Source: Mycobacterium szulgai (GTDB taxonomy: Bacteria > Actinomycetota > Actinomycetes > Mycobacteriales > Mycobacteriaceae). From it: DNA of 64,000 nucleotides. The stretch covers positions 1-64,000 of the forward strand of contig NZ_LQPW01000010.1 in NCBI RefSeq assembly GCF_002116635.1, in the 5' to 3' direction. This document shows, in pieces, positions 1 to 9,195 of the stretch. Position numbers and translations under genes: made by a program. Position 1 is the first letter of the stretch. Each line of letters starts with the position of its first letter. Under the pieces are notes generated by a model. The model had not been told where the DNA came from, made no database searches, and saw only the letters and a list, made by a program, of their open reading frames with translations.

Positions 1-852
1 GGACTGGCCAAACAGCTGATGGATTGGCTACATCCCGACGGCAACTACACCGACGAGGACCGCGCCCGCAAACGCGGGCTTACCCTGGGCAAGCAGGAAC
101 ACGACGGCATGTCGCGCCTGAGCGGCTATGTGGATCCCGAGCTGCGGGCCACCCTGGAAGCCGTCGAAGCCAAACTGGCCGCACCGGGGATGTGTAACCG
201 CGACGACGAAGCCCCGGTGGTCGATGACCAGCCCTCCGCAGAAGCGGCGCGCCGCGACCTGCGCTCCAAACCCCAGCGATTCCACGACGGCCTGCTGGCC
301 GGGCTACGGGCGCTGTTGATGTCCGGAGAGTTGGGTCAGCACAACGGCTTACCGGCCTCGATCATCGTCACCACCACACTCCAGGAACTACAAGCCGCGG
401 CCGGGCGCGGCCTTACCGGCGGCGGCACCATCCTGCCCATGTCCGACGTCATCCGTTTGGGCCGCCAGGCCAACCATTACTTGGCGATCTTCGACGAGGG
501 CAAGCCCCTGACGCTGTATCACACGAAGCGTCTGGCCTCGCCGGCGCAGCGGATTGTGTTGTACGCCAAGGACCGCGGCTGTTCGGCACCGGGCTGCGAC
601 ATGCCCGGGTACAACTGCGAAGTGCACCACTGCACCCCCTATGCCCAGTGCCGCAGCACCGACATCGACCAGCTCACCTTCGCCTGCGGCGGACATCACC
701 CGCTGGCCGAAAAGGGCTGGGCCACTAGGAAAAACGCCCGAGGCGACACCGAATGGATCCCGCCGCCCCACCTCGACCACGGCCAGCCCAGGACCAATAC
801 CTTCCACCACCCGGAGAAACTCTTGGTGGAAGAAGACGACGCGGCCCCGTAA
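1..852 (+). CDS. 13E12-repeat-type HNH endonuclease family protein, 5' end cut off by the window
   Basis: The reading frame is open from the first base (codons before the first ATG at 19 read GLAKQL), so the N-terminal DUF222 part lies outside the window. The visible ~284 residues contain the block [16 protein letters not shown] and a C-terminal HNH-type metal site: CSAPGCD (two Cys), EVHHC and a closing [12 protein letters not shown]. These are hallmarks of the mycobacterial 13E12 repeat / DUF222-HNH family, multicopy proteins of unproven function that resemble nucleases. No IS ends are visible. The gene converges on a broken NTF2-like gene, with an 11-bp inverted repeat between them. Family assignment is firm; nuclease activity is inferred. 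Confidence 0.85.
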   Translation, partial: GLAKQLMDWLHPDGNYTDEDRARKRGLTLGKQEHDGMSRLSGYVDPELRATLEAVEAKLAAPGMCNRDDEAPVVDDQPSAEAARRDLRSKPQRFHDGLLAGLRALLMSGELGQHNGLPASIIVTTTLQELQAAAGRGLTGGGTILPMSDVIRLGRQANHYLAIFDEGKPLTLYHTKRLASPAQRIVLYAKDRGCSAPGCDMPGYNCEVHHCTPYAQCRSTDIDQLTFACGGHHPLAEKGWATRKNARGDTEWIPPPHLDHGQPRTNTFHHPEKLLVEEDDAAP

Positions 853-864
853 GGAAGCCCGCGC

Positions 865-911
865 GCGGCATTGCGGCGTTAACTTGCTCCGCGCGCAGCA
901 CGCAATGCCGC
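865..911. terminator. Inverted repeat between convergent genes, possible bidirectional terminator
   Basis: Arms gcggcattgcg (865-875) and cgcaatgccgc (901-911) are exact reverse complements around a 25-base loop. They sit directly after the HNH gene stop and beyond the remnant 3' end of the opposing pseudogene. There is no U tract, as is common for mycobacterial terminators, so termination is inferred from structure and position only. Confidence 0.4.
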
Positions 912-960
912 TCGCGCGACCGTCACGGGGTGGTTGAGGAGAGCGGCGATCCGACCGGCC

Positions 961-1420
961 CGGCTGTTTGGGGTCGCGAGCGACGCCGAGGAGCATCAAC
1001 AACGCGAGGCGGTCGAAGTAGGCGCGCTCACAGACGAGATCGGGGCCGTCGAACTCGAAGATCGCTACCACCGGCAGATCGACCCAAGGGCCAGTCGGGG
1101 CCAGGCCGCGATACGGTCCCCGGTGAGTACCCTGCACGCGAGATTCCAAAATCACCCCTGTTGCCGTGGTGACATAGCGATTCCGGCTTGATGTCGATGA
1201 AGCGCATGTCCGGAAAAGCGGTGAAGAGTTCTCGGTATGCAGCGGCGACGGCATTCGGCCCATCGGCGACTTCGCCGGGCAACTCCGTTCGGGCGGAACC
1301 GGATTTGAATGTCGCAAGCGTGGCCGCGACGTCGTGCTTGTTCTCTGCTTCGAAATGCGCGAGGACGGTAGTTTCGCTTAACTGCCGAAGTTCCGCGTCA
1401 ACGCTTGCTGTCCCGGTCAT
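961..1420 (-). pseudogene. Frameshifted SnoaL/NTF2-like (ester cyclase fold) protein
   Basis: An ATG at 1420 with a good ribosome site (GGGGAGC) opens a frame with the NTF2-like N-terminus AHFEAENKHDVAATLATF and AAYRELFTAFPDMRF. The family pattern then continues in another frame on the same strand: YVTTATGVILESRVQGTHRG, GLAPTG, FEFDGPDLVCERAYFDR. The switch is near 1178, where FIDIKPES should join RYVTTATG; one base appears to be missing. After the family region neither frame has a sensible stop. The 3' boundary is approximate, where the similarity ends. The original would have been a ~150-residue SnoaL-like polyketide-cyclase-fold protein of unknown substrate. A sequencing error is the alternative to a real pseudogene. 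Confidence 0.65.
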
Positions 1421-1550
1421 TTTGCTCCCCTTACTCTCGGGACGAGCGCGCCGCGGATCGTCGCCGAAGTGAGTGCAAATGACGGTGTCAAGAAAGCCCG
1501 CGCGCGACTCGGGCTGCGAGTAACCTCACAGCCACCTCGAGGAGGCGCCA

Positions 1551-2807
1551 GTGTCGTACGTCGTGGCAACACCCGATTTCCTGAGGACCGCTGCCCAGAG
1601 TGTGGCCGCGATGGGGTCGGCGGTCAGCGCGGCCAACGCGGCAGCGGCTAGCTCCACCACATCCTTGCTGACCGCGGCTGCCGACGAGGTGTCGACGGGC
1701 ATTGCGGCCTTATTCAGCGCCCACGGCTCGGCATACCAGTCGATCAGCGCGCAAGCGGCGGACTTCCACGAGCGGTTCGTGCAGACGTTGGCGGCGACGG
1801 CGAACGCGTATCGCAGCGCCGAGCTCGCCAACGCGACCACCACGGCCGCCGCGGGCACTCGGATCACGATCCCCGGCGCGGGACCGCTTTACCAACCGAA
1901 TTTCCTCACTCGGCTCCCCTACCTCGGACAGAAATTCCTTGAAGGCGGCGTCGCGGGACCGAGCACGGTGTCGATCCTGCAGGGCTATGACTTACTCAAC
2001 CACGCCATCGGCCAGAACTGGTTCCCCAACACCATCGCCCAGGTGGTCAACTACCCGGCCAGCATTGGCATCTTCAGCGGAAGCCTGGCCGCTCCCGGCG
2101 CCAATGACGCCATCGCCATGGGACAGCGCGCACTCAACGACCAGATCACGAACGCCGTTGTCAACGGCAACGGATCGCCGGTGCATATCGCCGGGCTATC
2201 GCAGGGAACCATCGTCGTCAACCGCGAGTTGGCTTACCTGGCAACGGCCCCGGACGCGCCGCCCGCCCATGCGCTGCAGTTCGCCATGTTCTCCAGCCCG
2301 GAGCTCGGCTTGGCGCATATCTATCTGCCGAAAGGGGCGACGGTGCCTCTGATCGACTACACGGTGCAGCCCCTAGCGCACACCCAGTACGACGTCAGCG
2401 TGGTGTTCGGCCAGTACGACTTCTGGGGCAATCCGCCCGACCGGCCCTGGAATCTGTTGGCGGTGGCGAACTCACTGTTCGGGGCGGCCTACTACCACGA
2501 CCCGGTCGCACTGTTATCACCGTCGGACATGGTGCAGCTGTCCAGTGTCACCGATCCTCTGGGAGGCACGATCACCACCTACATGCTCCCCTCAGCCACT
2601 CTGCCGATGTTGTTGCCGCTCAAGCAGATCGGTGTCGCGGCGCCGATCGTCGATCATCTCAACTCGGTATTGCAGCCGATGGTCAACGCCGGCTACTCGT
2701 CTCTGACACCTGACGCTGGGCCGTATTTTTCCGGAGGTTCATTGATCGGTTTGCCTAGCTGGTGGCAAAGCCTCGTGCCGGCTGTACAGTGGCCTGCGGA
2801 AATCTGA
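1551..2807 (+). CDS. PE family protein with PE-PPE alpha/beta-hydrolase domain
   Basis: GTG start behind GAGGAGG. The 418-residue protein has an N-terminal PE domain (about 1-95) beginning MSYVVATPD; the usual Pro-Glu is Pro-Asp here. It ends with YRSAE at 87-91, which fits the YxxxD/E type VII secretion signal. Residues ~135-370 form a PE-PPE (PF08237) serine-hydrolase domain with the nucleophile elbow GLSQG (Ser217). Homologous mycobacterial PE/PPE hydrolases are exported by ESX systems and act as esterases or cutinase-like enzymes at the cell surface. There are no PGRS repeats. purU begins 23 bases downstream, so the two may be co-transcribed. Substrate unknown. Confidence 0.9.
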   Translation: MSYVVATPDFLRTAAQSVAAMGSAVSAANAAAASSTTSLLTAAADEVSTGIAALFSAHGSAYQSISAQAADFHERFVQTLAATANAYRSAELANATTTAAAGTRITIPGAGPLYQPNFLTRLPYLGQKFLEGGVAGPSTVSILQGYDLLNHAIGQNWFPNTIAQVVNYPASIGIFSGSLAAPGANDAIAMGQRALNDQITNAVVNGNGSPVHIAGLSQGTIVVNRELAYLATAPDAPPAHALQFAMFSSPELGLAHIYLPKGATVPLIDYTVQPLAHTQYDVSVVFGQYDFWGNPPDRPWNLLAVANSLFGAAYYHDPVALLSPSDMVQLSSVTDPLGGTITTYMLPSATLPMLLPLKQIGVAAPIVDHLNSVLQPMVNAGYSSLTPDAGPYFSGGSLIGLPSWWQSLVPAVQWPAEI

Positions 2808-2830
2808 TCAACCGGCAAAGGGGGCCGCAG

Positions 2831-3742
2831 GTGCCAACGCCGAATGAGCCGGACAGCTACCCGCAACGGCCGGCCGGTCCCCCGCCGCCGGCCGACATCG
2901 GTCGGCTGCTGCTTCGCTGCCATGACCGCCCGGGCATCATCGCCGCGGTGAGCACCTTCCTGAAGCAGGCCGGGGCCAACATCATCTCGCTGGACCAGCA
3001 CTCCACCGCGCCGGAGGACGGAACCTTCTTGCAGCGCGCGATCTTTCATTTGCCCGGCCTGACGGCCGCGATCGACGGTCTGGAGCGCGAGTTCGCCGCC
3101 ACCGTCGCCGACAAGTTCAGCATCGACTACCGGTTTACCGAAGCGGCCAAGCCCAAGCGGGTCGCCATCATGGCGTCGCGCGACGACCACTGCCTACTGG
3201 ATCTGTTGTGGCGCAACCGTCGCGGCGAATTGCAGATGTCTGTGGCCATGGTGATCGCCAACCACCCTGACCTGGCCGAGCACGTGCGCCCGTTCGGTGT
3301 GCCGTTCATCCACATCCCCGCCACCCGCGACACCCGCGCCGAGGCCGAACAGCGTCAGCTCCAGTTACTCAGCGGCAATGTGGATTTGGTGGTGCTGGCC
3401 CGCTACATGCAGATACTCACACCGGAGTTCCTCAACGCCGTCGGCTGCCCGCTGATCAACATTCATCACTCGTTCTTACCCGCCTTCATCGGCGCATCCC
3501 CGTACAAGCGGGCCCGCGAGCGAGGCGTCAAACTTGTTGGCGCGACGGCACATTACGTCACCGAGGTGCTCGACGAGGGCCCGATCATCGAACAGGATGT
3601 GGTGCGGGTCAACCACACCCACACCGTTGACGACCTGGTGCGGGTCGGCGCCGATGTCGAGCGCGCGGTGCTGTCGCGCGCCGTGCTCTGGCACTGCCAG
3701 GACCGGGTTATCTTGCACGACAACCAAACCATCGTCTTCTAA
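2831..3742 (+). CDS. purU: Formyltetrahydrofolate deformylase PurU
   Basis: Hydrolyses 10-formyl-THF to formate and THF, feeding formate to purine synthesis. The 303-residue protein has an N-terminal ACT domain (RLLLRCHDRPGIIAAVS, about residues 20-95) and a C-terminal formyltransferase domain. The catalytic triad motif is visible as NIHHSFLPAF, with His in GATAHYVTE and Asp in LDEGPIIEQ. The frame is open further upstream, but GTG 2831 follows AAAGGGGG at good spacing and gives the usual length (~300-310), so that start is chosen. It follows the PE gene on the same strand. Confidence 0.95.
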   Translation: MPTPNEPDSYPQRPAGPPPPADIGRLLLRCHDRPGIIAAVSTFLKQAGANIISLDQHSTAPEDGTFLQRAIFHLPGLTAAIDGLEREFAATVADKFSIDYRFTEAAKPKRVAIMASRDDHCLLDLLWRNRRGELQMSVAMVIANHPDLAEHVRPFGVPFIHIPATRDTRAEAEQRQLQLLSGNVDLVVLARYMQILTPEFLNAVGCPLINIHHSFLPAFIGASPYKRARERGVKLVGATAHYVTEVLDEGPIIEQDVVRVNHTHTVDDLVRVGADVERAVLSRAVLWHCQDRVILHDNQTIVF

Positions 3743-3862
3743 AGGCGCATTCCGCGACGCCAAGGATGTCCCAAGGTTGCGCCAAGGGGCGTCTCGCAAT
3801 CTTTGTGCAACGGCAACCGCCGCCCCCCAACAACGCAACCACGCGGAAAGCAAGAGGTACTA

Positions 3863-4045
3863 ATGCACACCATCCGTATCCGTGCCTTGGCCGGGATGTC
3901 ATTGCTGGCCTCGGCAATAGGTCTGGCGGCCCTTGGCGCCTCCGTCGGCACCGCCGACGCGGCACCGACCCACCAGGCTTACGGCACGTACACCTGCTAC
4001 GACTACGCGACGCAAACGTTCTACCAGTGCTTTGACCCGAACTAA
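3863..4045 (+). CDS. Small exported peptide, aromatic-rich with two cysteines
   Basis: The 60-residue protein has a clear Sec signal peptide: N-terminal Arg residues, a hydrophobic core (LAGMSLLASAIGLAALGA) and an ADA|AP signal peptidase I site after residue 33. The predicted mature peptide is only 27 residues, with five Tyr, two Phe and Cys45/Cys56, which could form one disulfide. ATG 3863 has AAGAGG just upstream; an in-frame ATG 60 bases earlier would bury the signal peptide and was rejected. A strong hairpin terminator follows, so it is probably a monocistronic real gene. I do not recognise the family. Confidence 0.75.
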   Translation: MHTIRIRALAGMSLLASAIGLAALGASVGTADAAPTHQAYGTYTCYDYATQTFYQCFDPN

Positions 4046-4060
4046 GTTCGTAGCGACTCG

Positions 4061-4097
4061 AACGGGCCTGGTCCGCTGAGGACTAGGCCCGTTTTTT
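4061..4097 (+). terminator. Rho-independent-like terminator after the small exported peptide
   Basis: Outer stem aacgggcct (4061-4069) pairs exactly with aggcccgtt (4085-4093); an inner gtcc/ggac stem extends it. A run of T follows (to 4097). This is an unusually canonical intrinsic terminator for a mycobacterium. Its right arm overlaps the stop codon of the opposing coaD gene. Confidence 0.8.
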
Positions 4098-4568
4098 CGC
4101 GATCTGCTCCCGTAGCCGCCGGTTAACCGGTTCGGGCAGCAGCTCGGATACATCACCGCCCAGCAACGCGACCTCTTTGGCCAGCGACGACGACACGAAC
4201 GAATAGCGCGGCGCCGTCGCGACGAAGAAGGTGTCGACTCCGGCGACGTGCTTATTCATCTGCGCCATCTGCAGCTCGTATTCGAAATCGGTGCCGGTGC
4301 GCAGACCCTTGACGATGGCATTCATCCCGCAGGACCGGACGAAGTCAACCACCAGGCCCTGCCCGGACTCCACTCGCAGGTTGGGCAAGTGCGTCGTCGA
4401 CTCGTTGATCATCGCGATGCGCTCGTCCAGGTCGAACATCCCCTTCTTGGCGGGATTCGTCAGGATCGCGACCACCACCTCGTCGAACTGTGCCGCCGCA
4501 CGTTCGAAAACGTCGATGTGGCCCAACGTGACGGGGTCGAATGATCCTGGGCATACCGCGCCGCTCAT
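4083..4568 (-). CDS. coaD: Phosphopantetheine adenylyltransferase CoaD
   Basis: Transfers AMP from ATP to 4'-phosphopantetheine, the penultimate step of coenzyme A synthesis. The 161-residue length matches the family. The nucleotidyltransferase motif TLGH is at residues 14-17 (context [11 protein letters not shown]) and the substrate/ATP motif SSSLAKE lies near residue 125. ATG start at 4568. It lies 22 bases downstream of rsmD on the same strand; the rsmD-coaD pairing is common in bacteria. Confidence 0.97.
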   Translation of the reverse strand: MSGAVCPGSFDPVTLGHIDVFERAAAQFDEVVVAILTNPAKKGMFDLDERIAMINESTTHLPNLRVESGQGLVVDFVRSCGMNAIVKGLRTGTDFEYELQMAQMNKHVAGVDTFFVATAPRYSFVSSSLAKEVALLGGDVSELLPEPVNRRLREQIAKKRA

Positions 4569-4590
4569 AGCGATTGACCGTAGCAGGGGG

Positions 4591-5145
4591 TCAGCCCAGT
4601 TCGGCCAGCTCCAAACGGGTGTCGCCGTAGACGCGAGATGGCCACAGTTCCCAACCCTGCGGCCACGTCAACGGTGGGCTGTTCGCCGCCCGCTCTACCA
4701 CCGCGACGGTTCCGGGGCCGGCCCAGCCGTGGGCGACCAGTGCGGCCAGGACTGCGTCGATCTCAGCGGTGCTCACGTCATAGGGCGGATCGGCCAGCAC
4801 CAGATCCACCGGAGTTGGCGTCCCGGCGGCCAGGACGGTCGCCACCGCGCCGCGGCGCAGCGTCGCACCGGGCAGACCCACCGCATCGATGTTGCGCGCG
4901 ATGACGGCAGCGGTGCGCTGGCCGGACTCCACGAACAACGCCGACGCCGCCCCGCGCGACAGCGCCTCCAGCCCGAGCGCGCCCGAACCGGCATAAAGGT
5001 CCAGCACCGCCAGGCCGGTCAGATCACGGCGCGCGGCAAGGACATTGAACAGCGCTTCGCGCACCCGGTCGGTGGTCGGCCTGGTCCCCCGCGGCGGGAC
5101 GACGATGCGCCGGCCTCCGGCGACGCCGCCGACAATCCTGGTCAG
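4591..5145 (-). CDS. rsmD: 16S rRNA (guanine966-N2)-methyltransferase RsmD, probable CTG start
   Basis: SAM-dependent methyltransferase of about 184 residues that modifies 16S rRNA of the small subunit. It has the SAM-binding motif [14 protein letters not shown] and the catalytic motif ADPPYD. The conserved N-terminus ([13 protein letters not shown]) has no ATG, GTG or TTG in frame before it or within it until deep inside the fold. The only workable initiator is CTG at 5145-5143, which overlaps the pca stop (CTGA), suggesting translational coupling. An ATG far upstream at 5445 lies antiphase inside pca and would add unrelated sequence. Confidence 0.9.
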   Translation of the reverse strand: MTRIVGGVAGGRRIVVPPRGTRPTTDRVREALFNVLAARRDLTGLAVLDLYAGSGALGLEALSRGAASALFVESGQRTAAVIARNIDAVGLPGATLRRGAVATVLAAGTPTPVDLVLADPPYDVSTAEIDAVLAALVAHGWAGPGTVAVVERAANSPPLTWPQGWELWPSRVYGDTRLELAELG

Positions 5146-8100
5146 CTCAGCACCACCAGCAGGTCGCCGCCTTCCACTGCAGCGGTACTGGAAACCGCCA
5201 CCCGCGCCACGGTGCCGTCGCCGGGTGCGGTGACCGGCGCCTCCATCTTCATCGCCTCGATGGTGGCGATGGTCTGTCCGGCGCTCACCTCCTCGCCCTC
5301 GGACACGCTGACGGTGACGACGCCGGCGAACGGCGCGGCGATGTGGCCGGGGTTGCCGCGGTCGGCCTTCTCTGCGGTCGGAACGACGCTGGCGATGCTG
5401 CGGTCGCGCACCAGCACCGGTCGCAGCTGGCCGTTGATGATGCACATCACCGTGCGCATGGCTCGCTCATCCGGCTCGGAGATGGCTTCCAGCCCGATCA
5501 ACAGCTCCACGCCGCGCTCCAGCTTCACCCGGTGCTCTTCGCCTTGACGCAGACCGTAGAAGAACTGGTTGGCCGACAACTGTGACGTGTCGCCGTAGGT
5601 TTCCCGGTGTTCACCGAATTCCTTTGTGGGACCGGGAAATAGCAACCGGTTCAGGGTGGCCTGACGTTTCGGCCCCGGTGCGGCCAACGCCGCCTTGTCG
5701 TCCTCGGTCAGCTCGGGCGCAGGCCGAGCCGGTGGCCGCCCGGCCAGCGCCGCGCTGCGCAGCGGCTCGGGCCACCCGCCGGGCGGGTCGCCCAACTCGC
5801 CCTGCAGGAAGCCCAGCACCGAGTCCGGGATGTCGAATCGTGCTGGTTCGGAAGCGAATTCGTCGGCGCTCAGCCCCGAACCGACCAGCGCCAGGGCGAG
5901 GTCACCGACCACCTTCGACGAGGGCGTGACCTTGATCAGCCGGCCCAATACCCGGTCGGCGCCCGCATACGCCTCTTCGATCTCCTCGAACCGGTCGCCC
6001 AGCCCCAGCGCGATCGCCTGCTGGCGCAGGTTGGACAACTGCCCCCCGGGAATCTCGTGGTGGTAGACCCGTCCCGTCGGGCCCGGCAAGCCAGACTCGA
6101 AGGGCGCGTATACCTTTCGCAACGCCTCCCAATACGGCTCAAGCGCGCACACCGACTCCAGCGACAGCCCACTGTCGTAGTCGGTGTGCGCGGCGGCGGC
6201 CACTATCGAACTCAGCGCGGGCTGGCTGGTGGTCCCCGCCATCGGGGCGGCGGCACCGTCGACCGCGTCGGCACCGGCCTGCCAGGCGGCCACATAGCTG
6301 GCCAGCTGACCGCCCGGAGTGTCATGGGTGTGCACATGCACCGGCAGGTCGAAGCGGCTGCGCAGCGCGCCGACCAGCGTGCGTGCGGCCGGAACCCGCA
6401 ACAGCCCGGCCATGTCCTTGATCGCCAGCACGTGCGCGCCGGCGTCCGCGATCTGCTCGGCCAGTCGCAGGTAGTAGTCGAGGGTGTAGAGCCGCTCCGC
6501 CGGATCGGACAGGTCGCCGCTGTAGCACATCGCGACTTCGGCTATCGCAGAACCGGTTTCGCGCACCGCATCGATCGCCGGGCGCATCGAGTCCAGGTTG
6601 TTCAGCGCGTCGAAGATGCGGAAGATGTCGATTCCGGTGGCCGTCGCCTCTTCGATGAACGCTGAGGTGACCCTCACCGGATATGGCGTGTAGCCCACCG
6701 TGTTTCGCCCGCGAAGCAGCATCTGCAGGCAGATGTTGGGCATCCGTTCGCGCAGGGTGGCCAGCCGCTCCCAGGGATCCTCTTTGAGGAAACGCAGCGC
6801 CACATCGTACGTCGCGCCGCCCCAGCATTCGACCGAGAGCAGCTGGGACATCAGGCGTGCGACATACGGCGCCACCATCATCAACCCGCTGGTGCGCACC
6901 CGTGTCGCCAGCAGCGATTGGTGGGCGTCGCGGAATGTGGTGTCGGTGACGCCCACCGCCGGCGCCGCCCGCAGCCACCGCGCGAAGCCCTCCGGACCCA
7001 GCTCGACCAGCCGCTGCTTGGACCCGGCGGGCGGCGGGGCGTCCAAGTCGATGTCGGGCAGCTTGTCCTGCGGGTACACCGTCGACGGCCGGGTGCCGTG
7101 CGGTTTGTTGACGGTGACATCGGCCAGGTAGTTGAGGATCTTGGTGCCGCGGTCGGCCGAGGTTCGCGCGGTAAGCAGCTGCGGGCGCTCATCGATGAAC
7201 GATGTGGTGATACGGCCGGCCTGGAAGTCGGGATCGTCCAGAACCGCTTGCAGGAAAGGGATATTCGTCGATACGCCGCGAATCCTGAACTCGGCCATCG
7301 CCCGGCGTGCCCGGTTCACCGCGGTCGAGAAGTCGCGGCCCCGGCAAGTCAGCTTGACCAGCATGGAATCGAAGTGCGCGCTGATCTCGGCGCCCAGCAC
7401 AGTGCTGCCGTCCAGGCGGATACCGGCACCGCCGGGGGTGCGCAGGGCGCTGATCCGCCCCGTATCCGGCCGGAAGCCGTTGGCCGGATCCTCGGTGGTG
7501 ATGCGGCACTGCAGCGCCGCGCCGTGTGGCCGGACCGCATCCTGCGTCAGGCCCAGGTCGGCCAGTGACTCCCCGGACGCGATGCGTAGCTGGCTGGAGA
7601 CCAGGTCGACATCGGTGACCTCCTCGGTGACGGTGTGCTCCACCTGGATCCGGGGATTCATCTCGATGAAGACGTAGTCGCCGCTTTCGTCCAGCAGGAA
7701 CTCGACCGTACCGGCGCAGCTGTAGCCGATGTGGCGGGCGAAGGCGACGGCGTCGGCGCAGATCTTGTCGCGCAATTCGGCCGGCAGGTTGGGCGCCGGC
7801 GCCAGTTCGATGACCTTCTGATGCCGTCGCTGCACGCTGCAGTCGCGCTCGTAGAGGTGGATCACGTTGCCGTGGGTGTCGGCCAGAATCTGCACCTCGA
7901 TGTGGCGCGGATTGCGCACCGCCTGCTCGAGGTAGACCGTCGGATCCCCGAACGCCGACTCGGCTTCCCGGCTGGCGGCTTCGATCGCTTCCGGCAGCCC
8001 CGCACGGTCGTTGACGCGCCGCATGCCGCGTCCGCCGCCGCCGGCAACCGCCTTGACGAACAACGGGAACCCCATCCCATCGGCGTCGCGGTCGAGGACC

Positions 8101-8537
8101 GAAACCAACTCGTCCACCGAGGCCGACGGCGCTGACGACGTCAGCACGGGCAGGCCCGCTTCCCGGGCCGCGGCGATGGCGCGCGACTTATTTCCGGTCA
8201 GCTCAAGCACTTCGGCACTGGGCCCGACAAAGGTGATGCCCGCGCTCGCGCACGCCGCCGCCAAATCGGGGTTCTCCGACAGGAATCCGTAACCGGGGTA
8301 GACGGCGTCGGCCCCGGCCCGCCGCGCGGTGTCGACGATCTCGTCGACGGACAGGTAGGCGCGCACCGGGTGACCGAGTTCGCCGATCTGATAGGACTCG
8401 TCGGCCTTGGTCCGATGCAGCGAATTGCGGTCCTCGTGCGCGTAGACGGCCACGGTGCCGATGCCGAGTTCGTAAGCCGCACGGAAGGCCCGGATCGCGA
8501 TCTCGCCGCGATTGGCCACCAGCACTTTGGAAATCAC
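5142..8537 (-). CDS. pca: Pyruvate carboxylase
   Basis: Biotin- and ATP-dependent carboxylation of pyruvate to oxaloacetate (anaplerosis), in the cytosol. The 1,131-residue single-chain enzyme has a biotin carboxylase / ATP-grasp region ([17 protein letters not shown], about 1-450), a carboxyltransferase domain ([11 protein letters not shown], about 530-800), a PYC/OADA domain, and a biotinyl domain with the biotin lysine in IEAMKMEAP near residue 1096. The frame is open far upstream into the VKOR gene, but GTG 8537 is preceded by GAGAGGGA and matches the family N-terminus. It follows the VKOR gene by 14 bases and overlaps rsmD by 4. Confidence 0.97.
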   Translation of the reverse strand: MISKVLVANRGEIAIRAFRAAYELGIGTVAVYAHEDRNSLHRTKADESYQIGELGHPVRAYLSVDEIVDTARRAGADAVYPGYGFLSENPDLAAACASAGITFVGPSAEVLELTGNKSRAIAAAREAGLPVLTSSAPSASVDELVSVLDRDADGMGFPLFVKAVAGGGGRGMRRVNDRAGLPEAIEAASREAESAFGDPTVYLEQAVRNPRHIEVQILADTHGNVIHLYERDCSVQRRHQKVIELAPAPNLPAELRDKICADAVAFARHIGYSCAGTVEFLLDESGDYVFIEMNPRIQVEHTVTEEVTDVDLVSSQLRIASGESLADLGLTQDAVRPHGAALQCRITTEDPANGFRPDTGRISALRTPGGAGIRLDGSTVLGAEISAHFDSMLVKLTCRGRDFSTAVNRARRAMAEFRIRGVSTNIPFLQAVLDDPDFQAGRITTSFIDERPQLLTARTSADRGTKILNYLADVTVNKPHGTRPSTVYPQDKLPDIDLDAPPPAGSKQRLVELGPEGFARWLRAAPAVGVTDTTFRDAHQSLLATRVRTSGLMMVAPYVARLMSQLLSVECWGGATYDVALRFLKEDPWERLATLRERMPNICLQMLLRGRNTVGYTPYPVRVTSAFIEEATATGIDIFRIFDALNNLDSMRPAIDAVRETGSAIAEVAMCYSGDLSDPAERLYTLDYYLRLAEQIADAGAHVLAIKDMAGLLRVPAARTLVGALRSRFDLPVHVHTHDTPGGQLASYVAAWQAGADAVDGAAAPMAGTTSQPALSSIVAAAAHTDYDSGLSLESVCALEPYWEALRKVYAPFESGLPGPTGRVYHHEIPGGQLSNLRQQAIALGLGDRFEEIEEAYAGADRVLGRLIKVTPSSKVVGDLALALVGSGLSADEFASEPARFDIPDSVLGFLQGELGDPPGGWPEPLRSAALAGRPPARPAPELTEDDKAALAAPGPKRQATLNRLLFPGPTKEFGEHRETYGDTSQLSANQFFYGLRQGEEHRVKLERGVELLIGLEAISEPDERAMRTVMCIINGQLRPVLVRDRSIASVVPTAEKADRGNPGHIAAPFAGVVTVSVSEGEEVSAGQTIATIEAMKMEAPVTAPGDGTVARVAVSSTAAVEGGDLLVVLS

Positions 8538-8551
8538 GTTGGTGGTCCCTC

Positions 8552-9190
8552 TCAGATGAGCGTCGACCAGTAGTTCCAAAACCGGACCATGATCATCAGG
8601 AACACCGCGGTGAACCACAGCGTGGTGATCGACCATCGCCAGCCGAAAAGCAGCCGCGCCACGCCGGCATTCCGGCGTGCCAGCACGGGACGAACCACGA
8701 TGGACGCCGTCACCACCAGCAGCGTGATGGTGACGGCCCAGACCACCATGCAGTATGGGCACAAAGCGCCGATTCGATACAGGCTCTGAAAGATCAGCCA
8801 GTGCACGAACCCTGCACCAATCAGCAACCCGATCGTCAGCCCCGCCCAATACCACTGTGGCAGCGGCACTTTCGTCACCGCTAACACGCCCGTCACCACC
8901 ACCACGGTGAAACCGGCGATGCCGACCACGGGGTTGGGGAAGCCCAGCAGCGACGCCTGCGGCGTCACCATCACCGAACCGCAGGACAAGATGGGGTTGA
9001 CGTTGCAGGACGGCACATAAGACGAATTGAGGAGCAGCTCGATCTTCTCCACCGTCAGCGTCAACGAAGCGACCAGGCCGATCACGCCGGCAATCAGCAG
9101 CCACCACGCGCTGGGCGCGGGCACCGCGATGTCACGCGGCGCAGCCGGTGTCACACCGTCGGATGGCTCGGCGGGTTGAGCTGACACCAC
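8552..9190 (-). CDS. Vitamin K epoxide reductase family protein (quinone-linked thiol oxidase)
   Basis: The 212-residue protein has four to five membrane segments. Redox cysteines are visible as the loop pair C62/C70 (SCNVNPILSC) and the active-site CPYC at 144-147. Bacterial VKOR homologues reoxidise DsbA-type proteins and pass electrons to quinones, replacing DsbB. The DsbA-like partner ends 5 bases upstream, which supports an oxidative-folding operon. GTG start at 9190; a second GTG follows immediately. From memory this is the Rv2968c equivalent. Confidence 0.92.
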   Translation of the reverse strand: MVSAQPAEPSDGVTPAAPRDIAVPAPSAWWLLIAGVIGLVASLTLTVEKIELLLNSSYVPSCNVNPILSCGSVMVTPQASLLGFPNPVVGIAGFTVVVVTGVLAVTKVPLPQWYWAGLTIGLLIGAGFVHWLIFQSLYRIGALCPYCMVVWAVTITLLVVTASIVVRPVLARRNAGVARLLFGWRWSITTLWFTAVFLMIMVRFWNYWSTLI

Positions 9191-9195
9191 ACTCG

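Noticed and set aside
388..1317. 309-codon minus-strand open frame
   Set aside because: Its middle is the second half of the frameshifted NTF2-like gene and the rest is antisense of the HNH gene; there is no independent protein signature.
4231..5547. 438-codon plus-strand open frame opposite coaD/rsmD/pca
   Set aside because: High-GC antisense shadow with Arg/Ser/Thr/Pro-rich sequence and no motif; the minus-strand genes fully explain the region.
8538..9107. Upstream extension of the pyruvate carboxylase frame
   Set aside because: It runs in an alternate frame through the VKOR gene; GTG 8537 has a ribosome site and matches the family N-terminus.
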